A stretch of 64,000 nucleotides of DNA from Bacillus sp. FJAT-18017. Its GTDB lineage: Bacteria > Bacillota > Bacilli > Bacillales > Cytobacillaceae. The number at the start of each line of letters is the position of its first letter. Positions within the stretch are counted from its first letter, which is position 1. Shown here piece after piece: positions 25,697 through 34,483 of the stretch. A program made the position numbers and the translations under genes. The DNA is taken from assembly GCF_001278805.1 (NCBI RefSeq), contig NZ_CP012602.1, positions 4,065,501-4,129,500 on the forward strand, in the 5' to 3' direction. The notes beneath the pieces are model-generated. The model saw only the letters and a program-made list of their open reading frames with translations, searched no databases and was not told the DNA's origin.

Positions 25697-26116
25697 TTAT
25701 TTAGATTTAAAGTAAATTATCTCGGGGTCTCCTTCATCTAAATTTTCAATAAATCCACTTTGTATGAATCCATTTGCTTTAAAAACTTTTTGCATTGTTT
25801 GATTTGATTTATTGGTTGAAGAGAAAATTTTCTTTGTTGGCGAATTGTTTATAAAACACTTAATAAGCGATGTTGCGTATCCTTTTCTTCTTTCAGTGTG
25901 CCTTACAATTATCAGTGAAATGAAGCTACAATCAAAGAAATGAGTATCATATATTAAAAAACCAACGATAAGATTATTATCATTAGCAACAATACATCGC
26001 TCTTCTTCAATGGCTTTCAAAATGTATTCACGTCTGCTATTGTTACCGATAACTTCTTCATCTATCTTCATTATCTCATCTAAATAATTTATTTGAGCCA
26101 TTTCTAAGGACTTCAA
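25697..26116 (-). CDS. GNAT acetyltransferase
   Basis: A 139-residue N-acetyltransferase with the fold marks IVRHTERRKGYATSLIKCF (acetyl-CoA pyrophosphate loop, RRKGYA) and a preceding hydrophobic strand (DCSFISLIIV). It starts at a TTG with AGGAGG 7 bases upstream. Substrate unknown. It is a second acetyltransferase carried as a single-gene unit. Confidence 0.75.
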   Translation of the reverse strand: MKSLEMAQINYLDEIMKIDEEVIGNNSRREYILKAIEEERCIVANDNNLIVGFLIYDTHFFDCSFISLIIVRHTERRKGYATSLIKCFINNSPTKKIFSSTNKSNQTMQKVFKANGFIQSGFIENLDEGDPEIIYFKSK

Positions 26117-26175
26117 AATGTAGCCTCCTTAACTTTTAAAATTACAAAATTCGCTACGGAATAAAACATATCCTC

Positions 26176-26249
26176 TTACACTAACCTGCCCCGTTTCTTC
26201 AATAAGGAGTTCAATAAAAAAGGTGGTTAATCCTTCTGGATCAACGACC
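26176..26249. repeat. Long cassette repeat, right core lost
   Basis: CACTAACCTGCCCC GTTTCTTCAATAAGG core, hairpin (GGTGGTTAATCC / GGATCAACGACC); the second GTTAG core is not visible. Confidence 0.72.
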
Positions 26250-26305
26250 TTTTACTTTATGTACAACTTATTAAAAATGGCAGGATGCATCATAATGAGC
26301 TTATA

Positions 26306-26737
26306 TTATATTTTTGTATCTAGTTTTATTACCTTTAGTTTCTTAATTAATTTACCATCAACATACCAGAATAAAACCGAAACAAATACAAATAAAAAAA
26401 CCAGAAAAATATTACTCATAACATACCTATATAAAGAAAAATCTGCATAATTGGGAGTTAAAAAATGCAAAATGGGAAGAAATAAAATTCCTCCAAGGAT
26501 ATAAAAAGGGAGAGAATTAAGCCTATTACTTTTGTTATTTCCCATTACCAAATCAATTAATAGTGAGTAGGGTATGCCATAAAAGAAAATCACAATAAAA
26601 GGTAATATCAAATAAACAATCCACAATAACATTCCTTCGTTCCCGTAATTGAGATAATATATAACTGCTAAAATGAAAAACAAGAGCACCGTTATACTGG
26701 AAACTATGAGAGCGGTTAATAACTTTCTAATAAACAT
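26306..26737 (-). CDS. Four-helix membrane protein
   Basis: A 143-residue protein with four membrane helices (about 8-28, 36-60, 78-95 and 106-125) and a basic C-terminus (KLIKKLKVIK). AAGGGGAA precedes the ATG. No family recognised. Confidence 0.55.
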   Translation of the reverse strand: MFIRKLLTALIVSSITVLLFFILAVIYYLNYGNEGMLLWIVYLILPFIVIFFYGIPYSLLIDLVMGNNKSNRLNSLPFYILGGILFLPILHFLTPNYADFSLYRYVMSNIFLVFLFVFVSVLFWYVDGKLIKKLKVIKLDTKI

Positions 26738-26808
26738 AAATGTTCCCCTTTATTAAATTGAAATAAGTGCCCCTAATAAATGTGTACGGATTTTTTTAAA
26801 ATTCTTCT

Positions 26809-26839
26809 TGAGCTCACCTGCCCTGTTGGTTGAGGAAGG
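26809..26839. repeat. Degenerate cassette core
   Basis: GAGCTCACCTGCCCT GTTGGTTGAGGAAGG. Confidence 0.5.
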
Positions 26840-26843
26840 AAAC

Positions 26844-27005
26844 TTAACAGTTTGTGGTTATCCATTTAACAGCTTCATTTAGGTCCTCAGCCACAAAATC
26901 GGGTTTTACTTGCACACAACGACCAAAAAATTCATTGTTTAAGTATTTCTTAAGGGCCGCTTTTCCACTACCTGTTTTCACTAAAATTTCATTTTTATTG
27001 ACCAT
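26844..27005 (-). CDS. Small hypothetical protein, coupled to upstream lipoprotein gene
   Basis: A 53-residue protein (MVNKNEILVKTGSGKAALKK...) whose ATG overlaps the stop of the lipoprotein gene at 26995 by about 10 bases, indicating translational coupling. Alpha/beta pattern, no membrane segment, one cysteine near the end. No family recognised. Together they form a two-gene unit. Confidence 0.5.
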   Translation of the reverse strand: MVNKNEILVKTGSGKAALKKYLNNEFFGRCVQVKPDFVAEDLNEAVKWITTNC

Positions 27006-27459
27006 ATTTTTTATTCCACTCAGCAATCCAACCGTCTAGATTATTGTTTTGTACTTCTTCAGCTGTTTTACCTTCAAGGGAGTAACCCCATCCTACTACA
27101 CCATCTTCTGCTGGATAGGAGGTACCACCGATTATTTGACCATCAAAGATAAATACTCTAACTTCGACTTTAGTCCCATTAATCTTAATTACTGGATGAT
27201 TTTTTACAATAAAAATTTCTTGGATAATATCTTTTCCTATATATGATTCTGGTGAAACAGTTTGTCTAGCCCATATAGAAATGTGGGGCATTTCCACTAG
27301 TTCCTGCCTGTTAACTGAATAAATATAACTTCCTTCATAGGATTTTACTGAATAACCCTTTTCCAAAAGATAATCCCTTGCCAGTTCTCCATTAGAATCC
27401 ATCTTTGGTACGCAGCCAACCAACAAAAGGAATAAAACAAAAAATACTATTTTTTTCAT
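26995..27459 (-). CDS. Lipoprotein of unknown function
   Basis: A 154-residue protein with a lipobox (LLLVGCVPK, lipidated C16). The outer domain starts with a helix (ELARDYLLEKGYSVKSYEG), as in small Bacillus lipoproteins with YpmB/PepSY-like folds, followed by beta strands and an aromatic C-terminus (GWGYSLEGKTAEEVQ). GGAGAC precedes the ATG. Function unknown. Confidence 0.6.
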   Translation of the reverse strand: MKKIVFFVLFLLLVGCVPKMDSNGELARDYLLEKGYSVKSYEGSYIYSVNRQELVEMPHISIWARQTVSPESYIGKDIIQEIFIVKNHPVIKINGTKVEVRVFIFDGQIIGGTSYPAEDGVVGWGYSLEGKTAEEVQNNNLDGWIAEWNKKYGQ

Positions 27460-27526
27460 ATAAGTCTCCAGTTTCTCAACCTCCTCAGGTCAGTGTTTGT
27501 ATTTCTGTTTTCCATTCTGAATTCCT

Positions 27527-27560
27527 TCTTAAGCTAACCTGCACCGTTAGCACAATAACC
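27527..27560. repeat. Short cassette core
   Basis: CTTAAGCTAACCTGCACC GTTAGCACAATAACC. Confidence 0.72.
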
Positions 27561-27594
27561 ACCGTTAAGTTGACCCCTCTTTATTAGAAAAATC

Positions 27595-27954
27595 TCAATC
27601 GTCCTTTTTGTAATTATTAGGTGGTTTTATAAACACATTCTCTCCAGGTTCAAATCCTTCTGGCTCCCAATAGTGATCTTCATAATTTTCTTGTTCAAAT
27701 AAGTTACGTAAAAAGATTATTGCTTCTTCCCAAGTCGTAAACACCTGAAAAGGATAAGGTGGTTGACCTTCGTCATTCCAAACTGCCCAACTCCTATTGG
27801 GTAACTCCGTTGCATTCCATTGGGCATCTTCAGGAATACGAAAAATAAAAAAAGTGTTATCATAAGCTGTCTTCCAGTCTTGGAATCCCATTTCCGAAGC
27901 AAATTCATCATATTTATTAAAGATTAATCCCCTAAAGAACTTTTTAATTTTCAT
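27595..27954 (-). CDS. Small acidic hypothetical protein
   Basis: A 119-residue soluble protein. The ATG at 27954 follows GAGGTG. Basic N-terminus (MKIKKFFRGLIFNKY), then an aromatic and acidic body (PEDAQWNATELPNRSWAVWN, FTTWEEAIIFLRNLFEQ). The size and composition recall immunity-type proteins, but no family is recognised. Confidence 0.5.
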   Translation of the reverse strand: MKIKKFFRGLIFNKYDEFASEMGFQDWKTAYDNTFFIFRIPEDAQWNATELPNRSWAVWNDEGQPPYPFQVFTTWEEAIIFLRNLFEQENYEDHYWEPEGFEPGENVFIKPPNNYKKDD

Positions 27955-27973
27955 CTTGAACACCTCATACCTT

Positions 27974-28057
27974 GTTCAACTAACCTGCACCGTTTGTTCA
28001 ATAAGGAATTCAACGAAAAAGGCGGTTAATCCTGCTGGACCAACGCACCCTCTAGCA
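27974..28057. repeat. Long cassette repeat
   Basis: TTCAACTAACCTGCACC GTTTGTTCAATAAGG core, hairpin (GGCGGTTAATCC / GGACCAACGCACC), second core CACCC TCTAGC. Confidence 0.78.
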
Positions 28058-28059
28058 TA

Positions 28060-28314
28060 TTATTCATTAAACACAAAATTTTCTAATAGTAAGTACACAA
28101 AAATAATTGCCAAATAGATAATGATGAAAATCTTGTATTTCACCAAAAAATTTATTTTAATTTCTTGCCTTAACTCTTTTGTGGAGTTTAATGCGATAAT
28201 CAATATTATAGTGGATAGGAAATAACTGTATTTAAAATAGTGATTCATAATTGGTGTGAGTATTGCTATTATGATGACTATTACCCATAACCACCATTTT
28301 TCATTTACTTTCAT
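28060..28314 (-). CDS. Small three-helix membrane protein
   Basis: An 84-residue protein (MKVNEKWWLWVIVIIIAIL...) with three hydrophobic segments and a short lysine-rich loop (KELRQEIKINFLVKYK). AAAGGTGA precedes the ATG. The stop lies two bases from the repeat. No family recognised. Confidence 0.55.
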   Translation of the reverse strand: MKVNEKWWLWVIVIIIAILTPIMNHYFKYSYFLSTIILIIALNSTKELRQEIKINFLVKYKIFIIIYLAIIFVYLLLENFVFNE

Positions 28315-28345
28315 TTAATCACCTTTAATTTAGTTATTACCTCTA

Positions 28346-28376
28346 TTAATGAACTAACCTGCCCCTTAACTCAAAA
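28346..28376. repeat. Degenerate cassette core
   Basis: AATGAACTAACCTGCCCC TTAACTCAAAATG. Confidence 0.55.
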
Positions 28377-28412
28377 TGAAAAACATCATACCAGTGCAGT
28401 ATAATAAAACAT

Positions 28413-28439
28413 AAAAAAACCCCTTTTATAAAGGGGTAA
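28413..28439 (-). terminator. Terminator
   Basis: On the minus strand ACCCCTTTATAAAAGGGGT is followed by TTTTTTTATG. It overlaps the end of the small gene at 28426. Confidence 0.75.
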
Positions 28440-28611
28440 TGGTTTCAGCAATAACATTTCTTAGAAAAGCTATATCCTTCCGAATTTGGTCTTTGCAAAT
28501 TGGATCAGCACATTTATTAAGGTCCATTAAAAGCCTGCCAAGTTCCCTCTTAATAAGAAATTGCTCTTGTTCTTCCATTTGGTTCTCCCTAATAATGTCA
28601 CTTATACTCAT
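28426..28611 (-). CDS. Small helical protein with two cysteines
   Basis: A 61-residue helical protein (MSISDIIRENQMEEQEQFLI...) containing CADPICKDQ. Acidic and basic residues alternate in long amphipathic helices. No family recognised. It has its own terminator inside the unit. Confidence 0.5.
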   Translation of the reverse strand: MSISDIIRENQMEEQEQFLIKRELGRLLMDLNKCADPICKDQIRKDIAFLRNVIAETITPL

Positions 28612-28671
28612 GGCCCTTTACCCGAATAAGATGCTATTAAACCAAGAAACCAAAACCTTTTCAGCTTCTTA

Positions 28672-28755
28672 TTGAACTAACCTGCCCCGTTTGTTTAATA
28701 AGGAATTCAATAAAAAGGCGGTTAATCCTTTTTAGGTCAATGCACTCGACTGCCG
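28672..28755. repeat. Long cassette repeat
   Basis: TTGAACTAACCTGCCCC GTTTGTTTAATAAGG core, hairpin (GGCGGTTAATCC / GGTCAATGCAC), second core lost. Confidence 0.78.
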
Positions 28756-28781
28756 AAATATAAACTTATACAATGAATACC

Positions 28782-29090
28782 TTATTCTAGTGGTTTCACT
28801 AAGTCCCCATTTAATTTGTTTGATATGTTTATTGCTTCTTTTCTATTTGTTGCTGGTCCTGATATTAATAGCCCGTCTTCAGGATCCCACTTATATGAAG
28901 CATTATCCCTTCCGGATTCAACCAGTTCATGAACGATAATAGTTAGTTCACTAAAATCATTATTTATATAAAGAATTCCATAGGTGTTACGCTCGCCTGG
29001 ATGGGAATAATCCCTGAATGATAAAGTACCGTTGTTTCCCAAAAAAACAACTTCAACTTCCTTTTTATCAATTATAATATCTTTTGGCAC
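28782..29090 (-). CDS. Hypothetical protein, probably truncated by the TnpB element
   Basis: A 102-codon frame (MPKDIIIDKKEVEVVFLGNNG...) with a weak GTG start. The same frame continues upstream as IDIKGD right to the end of the TnpB element at 29116, so the natural N-terminus was probably lost to the insertion. The remaining domain is beta then alpha (YKWDPEDGLLISGPATNRKEAINISNKL). No family recognised. Confidence 0.45.
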   Translation of the reverse strand: MPKDIIIDKKEVEVVFLGNNGTLSFRDYSHPGERNTYGILYINNDFSELTIIVHELVESGRDNASYKWDPEDGLLISGPATNRKEAINISNKLNGDLVKPLE

Positions 29091-29115
29091 ATCACCTTTT
29101 ATATCAATGGTTCCT

Positions 29116-29280
29116 GTGAACTACCCACCACTTAATTTCTATGAAATTTGAAGTGGGGGCTTCCAAAGGCTTTCACCTTTTTCTTTTATTGCTAGGTCAT
29201 CCACAAGACTAACGCCTCATGTCACTAGCCTTGAATTCGTGGCGTCCCTACCACTACTGAAAATGGATACAGGCTATACG
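29116..29280 (-). ncRNA. Probable omega RNA (reRNA) at the 3' end of tnpB
   Basis: About 160 bases between the tnpB stop and the right end fold well: CCCACTTC...AAGTGGTGGG near the end and GGTAGGGACGCCACGAATTC near the start. In this family such RNA guides TnpB, and the guide is the flanking DNA just past the right end, here AGGAACCATTGATATAAA (minus strand, 29098-29115). Inferred from family knowledge. Confidence 0.55.
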
Positions 29281-30617
29281 GGCACTGGTGCTCCAGCCAT
29301 AAAACCTAAATCTGACAGTATCCTGATTCCGTACTGTTTTAGATTTCTGGCCGCATTATAGTCTCGATCCATTTTTGTGCGGCAATGCTCGCACACATAC
29401 ACTCTCTCTGAGAGCTTCACTGTTTCCTTTTTTGAATTGCATTCACTGCATCGTTTTGTGGAAGGAAAGAATTTATCTGCGAAGATAAGATGCTTTCCTT
29501 TTTTCTTCGCTTTATACTCCAACATGGTACGGAACATGCCAAACCCGTTGTCATGCAATTTCTTGCCAAGGGACAGGCATTGTGCCAAATTGCTCAAATC
29601 CAGGTCTTCCACCACAATAGCCGCATAATCATTGGTTATCTGATTGCTTCTTTTGTGGAGAAAATCTTTTCGCTGGTTTTTGGCCTTGGCCATGGTTTTT
29701 TGATAGTTCTTAAGCGTGTTTTGATAAGTAGTTGAGTAAAGAATCCTGCCCTCTGAATCCACCAGGGCTCTATTCCTTTTCCTGGCCAATGATTTGTTCA
29801 ACCGTCTCTGGCGCTTTTCAATGATCTTATGGTACCTTGGATACCCGGCTTTACGACCCTGGCTATCGACGTATAAATCTGTTTGGCAATAATCCAGAGC
29901 CAGCACTTCATCAGCCTTGATGTTACTCCGCAAAGGCTCTTGTTTCATTGGATAATCCACAGACAACGATACCATATAGCGATCTCCTTCCCGTTTAATG
30001 GTCGCCTTCTTGATAATGGCTTCTTTAGGTAACTCACGATGCATGGCAATCGGGATTCCATTTCGAAACTTCGGGATACATAGTAGGAATTGTTCGTTGC
30101 GTTGGACGATTTTAATATTTCCATTCGTTTGATTGGTGGTGTAGCTGAACTTTCCTTGCTTCTTGCTGTGGAATTTGGGGAGGCCTTTCATGTCTCGCAG
30201 CGTTGGAACATACCCAATTGTTCGCATCTTTTTCCGGACAGTTTTTTTGTACTGCATCGGCTTTTTGGCGAATTCATCATTATATTTCTTCACCGCGGCC
30301 TGAAAACGCATTTTCGCATCATTGTAAACAAACGAATCGTTGGATTTATCCAGATAGTCATATTTCTGAGTGATGGTGGTGTAGTTAGGCGTTTTGTATT
30401 GAATATAGCCGCCTTGAAACCCGATTTTCTCCAAATGTTCGTAGAGTCCAGCTACATACTCGTTGTATACCTTTCGTTCGCATCCGAAAGAGCGTTCTAA
30501 CACTTTCCTATCATCCTCAGCCGGGAAAATTGCGTAACGATACCCATACGTAACCCAATCGTCAGGCAGCTCTTTTTTGGTACCTTTTATATAGTTTCCA
30601 TTCTTGTCGGTAGCCAT
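29274..30617 (-). CDS. tnpB: RNA-guided endonuclease TnpB
   Basis: A 447-residue TnpB with an intact RuvC-like active site: D242 (LALDYCQTD), E337 (IVVEDLDLSNL) and D417/D419 (MDRDYNAARNL). The zinc finger cysteines are C390, C393, C409 and C412. The ATG at 30617 follows GGGAGGTGA; a start 21 bases earlier is less likely. TnpB proteins cut DNA guided by omega RNA and help the element persist. It lies at the right border of the main cassette array. Confidence 0.88.
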   Translation of the reverse strand: MATDKNGNYIKGTKKELPDDWVTYGYRYAIFPAEDDRKVLERSFGCERKVYNEYVAGLYEHLEKIGFQGGYIQYKTPNYTTITQKYDYLDKSNDSFVYNDAKMRFQAAVKKYNDEFAKKPMQYKKTVRKKMRTIGYVPTLRDMKGLPKFHSKKQGKFSYTTNQTNGNIKIVQRNEQFLLCIPKFRNGIPIAMHRELPKEAIIKKATIKREGDRYMVSLSVDYPMKQEPLRSNIKADEVLALDYCQTDLYVDSQGRKAGYPRYHKIIEKRQRRLNKSLARKRNRALVDSEGRILYSTTYQNTLKNYQKTMAKAKNQRKDFLHKRSNQITNDYAAIVVEDLDLSNLAQCLSLGKKLHDNGFGMFRTMLEYKAKKKGKHLIFADKFFPSTKRCSECNSKKETVKLSERVYVCEHCRTKMDRDYNAARNLKQYGIRILSDLGFMAGAPVPV

Positions 30618-30953
30618 CTTTTCACCTCCCTTGTCCATGTTTGAACGAAACTACTATATAAGGATATTTTACCAAACAGAACGTATGTTTGTCTTGTGTT
30701 AGCACATATATTTTTAACGGTTTCATTTCTAAGCCAAAACAGAAAACACACGCCATTCATCCCCCACCTAGAATCTTTCGGATTTTTGAGGAAGGGGACT
30801 TCTGGCTAAAATTCGTTAAAGCAGGATAAAATGAATCCTTCTATATGGTCAATCGTCCCTATATATCCAAGTATTTCATGACCTTCCTCTTATATACAAT
30901 ATAAAAGCAGATTGATATATTCTAATTATTCCGAAAAATAAAGGGGGTTTCAA

Positions 30954-32510
30954 ATGGGAAAGTGGCATAACAAATTTATAGTTTTCTTTACCGCTCTAGT
31001 AATTGCTTTGGGGACTTACGCAGCTCCAGCAGGGGCTGTTTCAAATTCAGCGAGCTCCGTCGCTGAAAGAGCTTTATCTGTTGAAATTGAGGAAGCGACG
31101 ATATTTGAATTGCAGCATGCTATGCAGAGTAGTATGTTAACCTCTGAGGAATTGGTTGAATTCTATCTCAATCGAATTGGGGAGTACGATGATAGCATTA
31201 ACTCTATCATTACGGTTGACGAAAATGTATTAGAAGAAGCGAAACAACTAGATAAAGAGCGCAAAGCGGGAAATGTTCGCGGTCCCTTGCATGGAGTTCC
31301 GGTTATTTTAAAAGACAACTATGATACATATGATATGCAAACTACTGCGGGATCCCTGTCACTTGAAGGTTCCATCCCTCTAAAGGATGCCTATCAAACA
31401 AAAAGATTAAGAGATGAAGGTGCAATCATCTTAGGGAAAGCAAACCTGCATGAATTTGCTTTCGGATTCCAAACCATTAGTTCTGTTGGTGGACAAACCT
31501 ATAATCCATATGATTTAACCAGATACCCAGGCGGTTCAAGCGGTGGAACGGCAGCAGCGGTTGCTTCCAACTTTGCCACTGTCGGATTAGGGACAGACAC
31601 TGGTGGGTCCATCCGAATACCTTCGTCCTTTAATAACTTGGTTGGACTTCGCCCTACTATGGGACTTGCCAGCCGTGATGGAATCATTCCACTTGCACTA
31701 TCACAGGATGTCGGCGGACCGATAGGACGGACGGTAGAAGATGTGGCTGTCGTGCTCGATGCAATTGCTGGCTATGACCCAGCAGATCCAGTTACTGAAG
31801 CCAGTATTGGAAAAGTTCCAAAAACCTATACTCATTATCTTAGGAAAAATGGATTAAAGAAAGCTCGGATAGGCGTAATTCGCGACCTGTTTGGGAAAGA
31901 TCCTGAAGTCAATGAAGTGATGGATCAAGTGATTGCGGACATGGAAGGACTTGGAGCAGAAGTGTTTGAGGTAACAGTTCCCAATCTTAGTACAATTCTT
32001 TCTTATCCAAGTTTAAGCGGATACGAATTTAAGTTTCAGTTAAATGATTATTTGGCCAGCCTTGGGCCGAATGCACCTGTAAGAACCTTATCAGATATTA
32101 TCGAAAGCGGAAAATTCCATCCAAGTTTAGAAAGCGCATTAAAATCGCGGAATGAAAGAGAATCATTAGAAAATGATACAGAATACCAAAACATTATTAC
32201 CAATCGTCCTAAAATGGCAAGGGAAAGCTTAATGGTAACATTTAATGAACATGACCTTGATGCACTACTCTATCCAACTTCGAGTGCTTTACCGGCACAG
32301 GTGGGCAAAAGCCAAGGTGCAGGAAATGCTAATCGCTTAAGTCCTTATTCAGGTTTCCCTGCAATCTCGGTTCCTGCTGGCTTCAGTGACAACGGCCTTC
32401 CAGTCGGGCTCGAGCTGCTAGGAAAAGAATTCGACGAGCCAACATTGATTAAACTTGCCTATGCTTATCAAGAAGGAACTAACCATCGAAAAGCGCCTAA
32501 ACTAAAATAG
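30954..32510 (+). CDS. Secreted amidase (amidase signature family)
   Basis: A 518-residue enzyme with a signal peptide (residues 1-28, ending APAGAV). The Ser-cisSer-Lys triad is visible: K120 (PVILKDNYDT), S195 (PGGSSGGTAAAVAS) and S219 (GTDTGGSIRIP). The family hydrolyses amide bonds; extracellular Bacillus members are poorly characterised, and the substrate is unknown. GGGGG precedes the ATG. It stands alone. Confidence 0.85.
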   Translation: MGKWHNKFIVFFTALVIALGTYAAPAGAVSNSASSVAERALSVEIEEATIFELQHAMQSSMLTSEELVEFYLNRIGEYDDSINSIITVDENVLEEAKQLDKERKAGNVRGPLHGVPVILKDNYDTYDMQTTAGSLSLEGSIPLKDAYQTKRLRDEGAIILGKANLHEFAFGFQTISSVGGQTYNPYDLTRYPGGSSGGTAAAVASNFATVGLGTDTGGSIRIPSSFNNLVGLRPTMGLASRDGIIPLALSQDVGGPIGRTVEDVAVVLDAIAGYDPADPVTEASIGKVPKTYTHYLRKNGLKKARIGVIRDLFGKDPEVNEVMDQVIADMEGLGAEVFEVTVPNLSTILSYPSLSGYEFKFQLNDYLASLGPNAPVRTLSDIIESGKFHPSLESALKSRNERESLENDTEYQNIITNRPKMARESLMVTFNEHDLDALLYPTSSALPAQVGKSQGAGNANRLSPYSGFPAISVPAGFSDNGLPVGLELLGKEFDEPTLIKLAYAYQEGTNHRKAPKLK

Positions 32511-32782
32511 GAACCTTCATAGAAAAAGAGGTCTGTCTCAATAGTCTTGCAAGTCTTGAGAATTGTCCTCAAAATATAATATACCGTATTTTACTGAAGT
32601 AAACCTTTATATTTAAGGGTGAGCTGCACCAAGGTGATGAACTTTGGTCATCGGCTTAAGGTGTATCGATAATTTCAAAAACATGCCCCCTAAAACTGGA
32701 CACAAAACACCAAGTTCAGGGGGCATATCATTTATTGCGTTTTTCTTTATCTATAATTAATCTGTTTGTTTCACACTTAAGT
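32511..32782. other. Intergenic stretch with terminator and IS-end-like sequence
   Basis: No gene. A stem ATGCCCCCT / AGGGGGCAT (32682-32726), with T-run on the minus strand, ends the dehydrogenase transcript. The wording around it (CCTAAAACTGGACACAAAA) resembles ends of some insertion sequences but no element is recognisable. Confidence 0.45.
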
Positions 32783-33676
32783 TTACAAGTCTATCGGCTT
32801 GCCACCTGTTACCCCATAAATCTGACCGGTGATATAGCTTGCTTCATCGGAGGCCAGAAGAACATACACCGGTGCAAGCTCGACTGGCTGTCCTGCACGG
32901 CCTAGAGGATAGTTTTGGCCAAACTCAGGGATTTGCCCATCCAATTTTCCGTTATCCAACTGCAACGGCGTCCAAATTGGCCCCGGCGCGACACCATTTA
33001 CACGTACACCCTTCGAAGCAAAGTACGAGGACAAGGCAACCGTAAAGTTGCTTATCGCACCTTTTGTAGCGGCATAATCCGCTAAAGACTCGGATGGATT
33101 GAAAGACTGAACCGATGTCGTGGTGATAATCGCGCTTCCTGGTTCCAAATGTTCTTCGGCCGCTTTTACTGACTCAAACATACTGATGATGTTAACTTTG
33201 AAGGTGTCATGGACTTGCTTCATTGTTAACTCACTTAGGGATGGCTGCGCGATTTGCTGCGCGGCATTCAATACTAGCGTGTCCAATCCGCCAAAAGCTT
33301 CGACTGTTTTTGTAACAATCTCCGTCGCTGCGCCATCTTCCCTCAAGTCATACGGCAGCAGCAATGCTTTTCTGCCTGCTTCTTCAATTAATGCTTTGAC
33401 TTCGTTGGCATCTTCCTCTTCACCAGGGAAGAATTGAATGGCCACATTGGCGCCTTCTCGGGCATAGGCAATGGCGGCGGCACGGCCAATCCCGGAATCG
33501 CCGCCGGTAATCAAGGCATTCCGTCCTTCCAAGCGATTGTATCCTTTATATGATTCTTCCCCGCAGTCGGGTTTTGGAGTCATTTCATTCTGTAACGCTG
33601 GAGTATCCTGTTCTTGATCCGGGAATTTTTCCGTGTAAAATTTCTTGCGTGGATCGGTTAAATGTGGGTTTCCCAT
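32783..33676 (-). CDS. Short-chain dehydrogenase (YhxC/GS39-like)
   Basis: A 297-residue SDR with an N-terminal extension typical of the Bacillus general-stress dehydrogenases. The cofactor motif TGGDSGIG is at 57-64, the NAAQ motif at about 137-140, the catalytic S188, Y201 and K205 are in place (YAATKGA), and the C-terminus ends in GVTGGKPIDL. Relatives reduce sugars or aldehydes; the substrate is unknown. The ATG at 33676 follows AGGAGATG. Confidence 0.85.
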   Translation of the reverse strand: MGNPHLTDPRKKFYTEKFPDQEQDTPALQNEMTPKPDCGEESYKGYNRLEGRNALITGGDSGIGRAAAIAYAREGANVAIQFFPGEEEDANEVKALIEEAGRKALLLPYDLREDGAATEIVTKTVEAFGGLDTLVLNAAQQIAQPSLSELTMKQVHDTFKVNIISMFESVKAAEEHLEPGSAIITTTSVQSFNPSESLADYAATKGAISNFTVALSSYFASKGVRVNGVAPGPIWTPLQLDNGKLDGQIPEFGQNYPLGRAGQPVELAPVYVLLASDEASYITGQIYGVTGGKPIDL

Positions 33677-33948
33677 CAAAAATCATCTCCTATCTTGATT
33701 CATTCTTAAATGTTAAGGGGCAAAAAAAAAGGCCGAATGGCTATTAAAACAGTTTGCATGATTGCACTACCTGCACCCTGTTATATTTCTTGAATACCCT
33801 TTGAGCATCTCTTTAAACGACTCCAGATCTATTACCCTCTCCAAACCCACTAGGTTAGTAACTAAACTGTAATCTGATTGTTAGGTAAAAACATTATTGA
33901 TGAAATCTTAATTGTATACAATTAATACTTGTTAAGGAGTGATGGAAG

Positions 33949-34272
33949 ATGAAAAGCATTACAGTCGATAAGTTGAAATTCAAGAAAGAATTATCGATGA
34001 TTGAACAAATCACACTGAAAGATTTTCTGTATACCTGGGTTAGGGGCTTAAGCAAAGGATTGGACAATGATTTTTTCCACCTTGAGTACACTGTAGATGT
34101 ATTCGCCAAAATGGAAAAAACGACGAATGATACCGATTTGTTGATTTCTGATGAGTATTATTTCAGATACATAACTATCACTGAGGATAATCAAATTGTC
34201 ATAGGTATTTTAGATAGGAATTTAGAATTACAACATAAAATCATTTCAATACAAGAATTAAAGAATTCTTAA
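33949..34272 (+). CDS. Small hypothetical protein
   Basis: A 107-residue soluble protein (MKSITVDKLKFKKELSMIEQ...) with AAGGAGTGATGG before the ATG. Alpha/beta with an aromatic middle (DEYYFRYITITEDNQIVIGIL). No family recognised. It lies just left of the second stretch of cassette cores and has its own terminator. Confidence 0.5.
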   Translation: MKSITVDKLKFKKELSMIEQITLKDFLYTWVRGLSKGLDNDFFHLEYTVDVFAKMEKTTNDTDLLISDEYYFRYITITEDNQIVIGILDRNLELQHKIISIQELKNS

Positions 34273-34355
34273 CCATACAAAAAGAGGCAGCGTGGTACTT
34301 AAGCCTATCGCAAAACGTGAATTTACAGCTAAATATGTAAAGAAATGTAGTTAAT

Positions 34356-34380
34356 TTGCACCGTATTTACGGTGCTTTTT
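34356..34380 (+). terminator. Terminator
   Basis: GCACCGT and ACGGTGC around ATTT, followed by TTTTTG. Confidence 0.82.
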
Positions 34381-34442
34381 GTATTGTATGCGAAAAATAA
34401 CCTAGGTTCAATTAAACTTAAGCAAAACAACGTAGAGATGCT

Positions 34443-34470
34443 TATTGAACTAAAGCACCGTTAGTTCAAG
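34443..34470. repeat. Best palindromic cassette core
   Basis: TTGAACTAA (34445-34453), 7-bp AGCACCG, TTAGTTCAA (34461-34469): exact 9-bp inverted arms, the layout of a tyrosine-recombinase crossover site. Confidence 0.72.
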
Positions 34471-34483
34471 AAAAAATTACAAC

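Larger units (their letters stand above)
29116..30700 (-). mobile_element. Solo TnpB (IS605/IS1341-type) element
   Basis: The right end reads, on the minus strand, AAGTGGTGGGTAGTTCAC, the usual right-end sequence of such elements. The left end is not clear and is placed near 30700 by the tnpB leader. No TnpA transposase is present, so it would depend on one elsewhere. Confidence 0.65.

Noticed and set aside
32682..32726. IS-like end near 32.7 kb as an insertion sequence
   Set aside because: Only one short end-like stretch is present, with no transposase and no partner end; a terminator explains it.
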